Below are positions 6,079-9,072 of a stretch of 9,072 bases of DNA, piece after piece. Within the stretch, counting starts at the first letter, position 1, and every line of letters begins with the position of its first letter. The DNA is from Bacteroidales bacterium (lineage in GTDB: Bacteria > Bacteroidota > Bacteroidia > Bacteroidales > S143-33): NCBI GenBank assembly GCA_027083655.1, contig JALWNS010000526.1, positions 1 through 9,072 of the forward strand, written 5' to 3'. The position numbers were made by a program, and so were the translations under genes. Under the pieces are notes generated by a model that was not told where the DNA came from, did not search any database, and worked only from the letters and a program-made list of their open reading frames with translations.

Positions 6079-7107
6079 TTGCTTAAGATAGGTAACATAG
6101 AAATAAAAGGTTATCCCGTTCTGCTAGCTCCTATGGAGGATGTGACAGATGTATCTTTCCGTTATATGTGCAAAAAATTTGGTGCAGACATTGTTTTTAC
6201 CGAGTTTGTAGCATCTGAAGCTTTAATACGTGATGTTGATAAGGCCAAGAAAAAAATGCAGATTTATGATTTTGAGAGACCTGCCGCAATACAAATCTAT
6301 GGACATATTATAGAATCAATGGCTCAGGCAGCCAAAGTTGTGGAGATGGCAGATCCAGATTTTCTAGACCTGAATTTTGGTTGTCCGATGAAAAAGATTG
6401 CAGGTCGTGGTGCAGGTGCAGGTCTTTTGCGTGATGTGCCCAAGATGATACGAATGGCAGAGGCTGTGGTCAAAGCTACCTCTTTACCCGTGACTGCAAA
6501 GACACGCCTGGGATGGGATGCTGACTCAATTGTCATCGAGCAGGTGGCACTAGGGTTACAGGATATAGGCATCCAGGCCTTGACCATACATGGGCGGACG
6601 CGGGCACAGATGTATTCCGGTAAGGCAGATTGGGAATGGATAGGCCGTGTTAAGAATAATCCTCATATCAGGATACCGATAATTGGCAATGGTGATATTA
6701 CTACGCCACAAAAAGCCCGCGAAGCTTTCGACCTTTATGGTGTAGACGGAATTATGATTGGCCGTGGAGCTATAGGCCGACCATATATCTTCCGTGAGAT
6801 AAAGCATTACCTTGAGACTGGAGAACTTTTACCAGAGCCTACTGCACAGGAAAAAGCCGGAATTGCTCGAGAGCATTTTCTTAAATCGCTTGAATACAAA
6901 GGAGTGCCACGGGGTATATTCGAGATGCGCAGGCATTTTGCATTGTATTTCAAAGGCTTGCCAGGGTTTAAAGATTTTAAATTACGGCTATTGCAGAGTA
7001 TGGATCCCGATGAGATTCTTGTGACGCTGGACGAAATAGCTAACCGTTATGGAGATTTGCGTGTACCTACAATCACTTATTATGACGAAAAAGCACCAAA
7101 GGATTGA
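6079..7107 (+). CDS. dusB: tRNA-dihydrouridine synthase, DusB type
   Basis: A 342-residue FMN-dependent enzyme that reduces uridine to dihydrouridine in the D-arm of tRNA. Key features of the TIM barrel are visible: the FMN-binding start LLAPMEDVTD (15-24), catalytic Cys102 in NFGCPMKKI, Lys141 in TAKTRLGW, His171 in HGRTRAQ, and phosphate-binding GNGD (203-206) and IGRGAIGRP (227-235). The C-terminal helical tRNA-binding domain includes FEMRRHFALYFKG (281-293). Length is normal. The start is TTG at 6079: the family's usual beginning MLKIGNIE starts exactly there, an in-frame stop lies 18 bases upstream (6061), and the next Met (residue 19) would remove the first barrel strand. The gene has its own promoter and converges on cdaA with a 30-base gap. 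DusB fits the N-terminus and C-terminal motif better than DusA or DusC, but the subfamily is less certain than the family. Confidence 0.95.
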   Translation: MLKIGNIEIKGYPVLLAPMEDVTDVSFRYMCKKFGADIVFTEFVASEALIRDVDKAKKKMQIYDFERPAAIQIYGHIIESMAQAAKVVEMADPDFLDLNFGCPMKKIAGRGAGAGLLRDVPKMIRMAEAVVKATSLPVTAKTRLGWDADSIVIEQVALGLQDIGIQALTIHGRTRAQMYSGKADWEWIGRVKNNPHIRIPIIGNGDITTPQKAREAFDLYGVDGIMIGRGAIGRPYIFREIKHYLETGELLPEPTAQEKAGIAREHFLKSLEYKGVPRGIFEMRRHFALYFKGLPGFKDFKLRLLQSMDPDEILVTLDEIANRYGDLRVPTITYYDEKAPKD

Positions 7108-7117
7108 TTACTGGTGC
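7088..7117 (-). terminator. Possible cdaA terminator inside the end of dusB
   Basis: On the minus strand GCACCA (7117-7112) pairs with TGGTGC (7098-7093), extended by one G-U pair to 7 bp with an 11-base loop, and is followed at once by five T (7092-7088). This is a modest Rho-independent terminator 21 bases beyond the cdaA stop. It overlaps the last codons and stop of dusB on the other strand. In the dusB direction no T run follows the hairpin, so it would not serve dusB well. Confidence 0.45.
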
Positions 7118-7137
7118 GGGTAGTAAATAATGCTTTA

Positions 7138-7911
7138 TTAACCAAAATATTTCTGCATCACCTCCTTCAGACCTTCTATACCAACGTTTATGTATATTTG
7201 TTCGAATTCAGCATAAGAAATTTCTTGTCTTTCCTCTGACACTACAATAACGAATGCATCGGTGTCTTCTGCAACACCCAGGGCTGCCCTGTGCCTCATA
7301 CCAAGGAACTTTGGTAAATCTGTTTTGTCTGTCATTGGTAGTACACAAGCCGCTGCAAGGATGGTATCGCCTGATATTACAACAGCACCATCATGCAAAG
7401 GTGAGTTTTTGAAAAAAATTGTTTTCAGAAGCTCAGCCGTCACATTGGCATTGACAGTTGTTCCCTTGTCTGCTAAATATTTCAAGTCATTCTGTCTGGC
7501 TATAACTATAAGTGCGCCGAGCTTCTCCTGAACAAAATATTCAACTGCTTCAATTATTTCATTTATTGGCACGCGAGGTTTCTCCTCTCCCGAAACAGTT
7601 GACAGAAAACGCTCGATTTTTTCAGGAATCTTTTTATACTCATGGCGGAATGAAAGGAGAAAACGTTTTACTTCCTGCTGGAAAACAATCAAAATTGCCA
7701 TTATACCAACACCAATAGAATTACCAAGAATAGTTGATAAAAGCCTCATATTGAGAGCTTTTATAACCAAGTAGACAATGTACATTATCAAAATAAGTAT
7801 GAATAAATCAAGAGCTACTGTACCTTTTATAATACGGTACAATTCGTACATAATATAAGCTACCAACAAGACATCTATAAGGTCAATTATTGTGAAATGG
7901 AGAAATGCCAT
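7138..7911 (-). CDS. cdaA: Membrane diadenylate cyclase CdaA
   Basis: CdaA joins two ATP molecules into cyclic di-AMP, a second messenger tied to potassium, osmotic and cell-wall balance. The 257-residue protein has three predicted membrane segments (about 7-28, 32-52, 62-78) and a cytoplasmic DAC (DisA_N) domain from about residue 115. The nucleotide-binding motifs are intact: DGA (174-176, in SPLHDGAVVI) and RHR (206-208, in GMRHRAALG), plus the later VSEE (224-227). Length is usual for the CdaA/DacA class. The ATG lies 3 bases after the miaB stop (TAA GCT ATG) on the same strand, so translation is very likely coupled and the two share a transcript. No CdaR (YbbR) or GlmM gene follows, unlike the Firmicutes arrangement; the next gene is convergent dusB. 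A possible terminator lies at 7088-7117. Confidence 0.96.
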   Translation of the reverse strand: MAFLHFTIIDLIDVLLVAYIMYELYRIIKGTVALDLFILILIMYIVYLVIKALNMRLLSTILGNSIGVGIMAILIVFQQEVKRFLLSFRHEYKKIPEKIERFLSTVSGEEKPRVPINEIIEAVEYFVQEKLGALIVIARQNDLKYLADKGTTVNANVTAELLKTIFFKNSPLHDGAVVISGDTILAAACVLPMTDKTDLPKFLGMRHRAALGVAEDTDAFVIVVSEERQEISYAEFEQIYINVGIEGLKEVMQKYFG

Positions 7912-7914
7912 AGC

Positions 7915-9072
7915 TTATTTTTTCAAGCGCCCGAGCAGTGTGGCTTGAGTAAAATCATATACTTCAACATCCACATACTGCCCTATTAAACTTTTATCTG
8001 CTTCAAAGATAATAACTTTTCCTTGAGAATTACGACCTAAAAGCTGTTTTTCGCTACGGCGTGAAGTTTTTTCTACCAGAACCTTATGCACTTTGCCTAG
8101 ATCACGCTGGTTACTCTTGTAAGAATGCCGGTTTTGTAATTCAATGATTTCATTCAATCGCCGTATCTTAACCTCTTCTGGTACATCGTCTGGAAGGTTG
8201 CGGGCAGCATAAGTATTAGGGCGTTCGGAATATTTAAACATATATGCATAATCAAATTGCACCTGCTCCATAAGATCCAATGTCTGCATGTGGTCTTCTT
8301 CTGTCTCTGTGCAGAAACCTGCAATAATATCCGTTCCTATAGCACAATCTGGAACAATTTCACGTATAGCTTTTATCCGATCAAGGTACCATTCTCGTGT
8401 ATAGCCACGGCGCATGAGTTCCAGGATACGGTTGCTTCCTGACTGAACAGGCAAGTGTATATTGCGGGCAATGTTTTCATGCCTGGCCATGACTTCGAGT
8501 ACTTCATTTTTCAGATCCTGTGGATAAGACGTAAGAAATCTGACGCGCATGTTCGGGTCAATACTAGCTACCATATCTAGCAGGCGGGCAAAATCTACAT
8601 CCTGGTATTGGTATTTGTCTACATTTTGGCCTAGAAGCATAACCTCTTTATATCCTTGTGCGAGTGCGTCTTCTATCTCTTGAATAATAAGCCGTGGGTC
8701 TTTGCTACGTTCACGTCCTCTGGTAAAAGGCACAATACAAAAGGCACACATATTATCACATCCTCGTGTTATGGTAACAAAGGTGGTTACTTTTGTTTGC
8801 TCATCCCGCTCTGGCAATACATCGTCATACATTTCATTTTTGTCAAGTTTAACATCCACTATTTTGTTCTTTATACCATTGTGTAACTCATCTAAAATAA
8901 CAGGCAAACGCCGGTATGTATCTGGCCCCATGACAAAGTCTAATACTGGTTCCTGATCAATTAACTTGTCTTTAAGACGTTGTCCCATACACCCGAGTAA
9001 ACCTACTTTTACTCCTGGCTTTTCCCGTTTAACTGTCTTAAATAACCCAAGACGCCCCCTTACCCTTTGTTC
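7915..9072 (-). CDS. miaB: tRNA methylthiotransferase MiaB, 5' end outside window
   Basis: MiaB is a radical-SAM enzyme with two iron-sulfur clusters that adds a methylthio group to i6A37 in tRNAs reading codons that begin with U. The reading frame stays open to the window edge, giving 385 codons; the internal ATG at 8988 is not the start, since the 28 codons before it encode conserved sequence (KVGLLGCMGQRL), whose Cys is the third ligand of the N-terminal cluster. The first part of the N-terminal domain, with the other two Cys, is missing because of the window end. The radical-SAM motif is CxxxCxxC in RGCDNMCAFC (fragment Cys105, 109, 112). MiaB-type segments LLGQNV, HLPVQSGSN and FKYSERPNT follow, then a TRAM RNA-binding domain (VLVEKTSRRSEKQLLGRNSQ to the end). 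These favour MiaB over RimO or MtaB. It is the upstream partner of cdaA. Confidence 0.95.
   Translation of the reverse strand, partial: EQRVRGRLGLFKTVKREKPGVKVGLLGCMGQRLKDKLIDQEPVLDFVMGPDTYRRLPVILDELHNGIKNKIVDVKLDKNEMYDDVLPERDEQTKVTTFVTITRGCDNMCAFCIVPFTRGRERSKDPRLIIQEIEDALAQGYKEVMLLGQNVDKYQYQDVDFARLLDMVASIDPNMRVRFLTSYPQDLKNEVLEVMARHENIARNIHLPVQSGSNRILELMRRGYTREWYLDRIKAIREIVPDCAIGTDIIAGFCTETEEDHMQTLDLMEQVQFDYAYMFKYSERPNTYAARNLPDDVPEEVKIRRLNEIIELQNRHSYKSNQRDLGKVHKVLVEKTSRRSEKQLLGRNSQGKVIIFEADKSLIGQYVDVEVYDFTQATLLGRLKK

Noticed and set aside
8656..8956. Plus-strand open frames opposite miaB, and similar frames opposite the peptidase, era, dusB and cdaA genes
   Set aside because: They lie wholly or almost wholly inside strongly supported genes on the other strand, have unusual composition and show no recognisable domain; they are shadows.
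8988..8988. ATG at 8988 as the true start of miaB
   Set aside because: The 28 codons upstream to the window edge are open and encode conserved MiaB sequence including a cluster-binding Cys, and the family is about 60-90 residues longer.

Overview
The window looks like chromosomal DNA of a Bacteroidota bacterium. Three things point that way: the genes lack purine-rich Shine-Dalgarno sequences, two promoters have the Bacteroidota -7 form (TAnnTTTG, with a -33 TTG in one), and the protein types fit (Era beginning AGFVNIIGNPNVGKST, DusB beginning MLKIGNIE, a lipoprotein prolyl oligopeptidase). The DNA is visibly AT-rich and the style could suit a host-associated Cytophagales-type lineage such as the Amoebophilus group. 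That last step is only an inference; no rRNA or other decisive marker is present.

Layout, left to right: (1) a plus-strand lipoprotein gene of the YfdX family (108-1058); (2) a GC-rich hairpin (1086-1114) between it and the convergent minus-strand genes; (3) a minus-strand cluster, read from right to left, of an unknown 182-residue protein with a faint TerB-like motif (3836-4384), a short Rpn/Transposase_31-like protein that has lost its nuclease residues (3384-3824), and a lipoprotein prolyl oligopeptidase (1170-3332); (4) era (4694-5752, minus) as a single-gene unit with its own promoter motif and an intrinsic terminator; (5) a 326-base divergent promoter region; (6) dusB (6079-7107, plus, TTG start); (7) a minus-strand pair, miaB (5' end outside the window) then cdaA, only 3 bases apart, converging on dusB with a 30-base gap.

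Functionally the right half is core housekeeping: ribosome assembly (Era), two tRNA modification enzymes (DusB, MiaB) and the cyclic-di-AMP synthase CdaA. The left half is envelope and accessory: two lipoproteins and two poorly characterised small proteins. I found no CRISPR array, tRNA, rRNA, insertion sequence ends or phage genes, and no clear new multi-gene system. The points most worth a second look are the dead Rpn-like gene and its unknown partner, the internally duplicated YfdX lipoprotein, the 60-residue tail on Era, and the miaB-cdaA coupling with a possible cdaA terminator inside the end of dusB.
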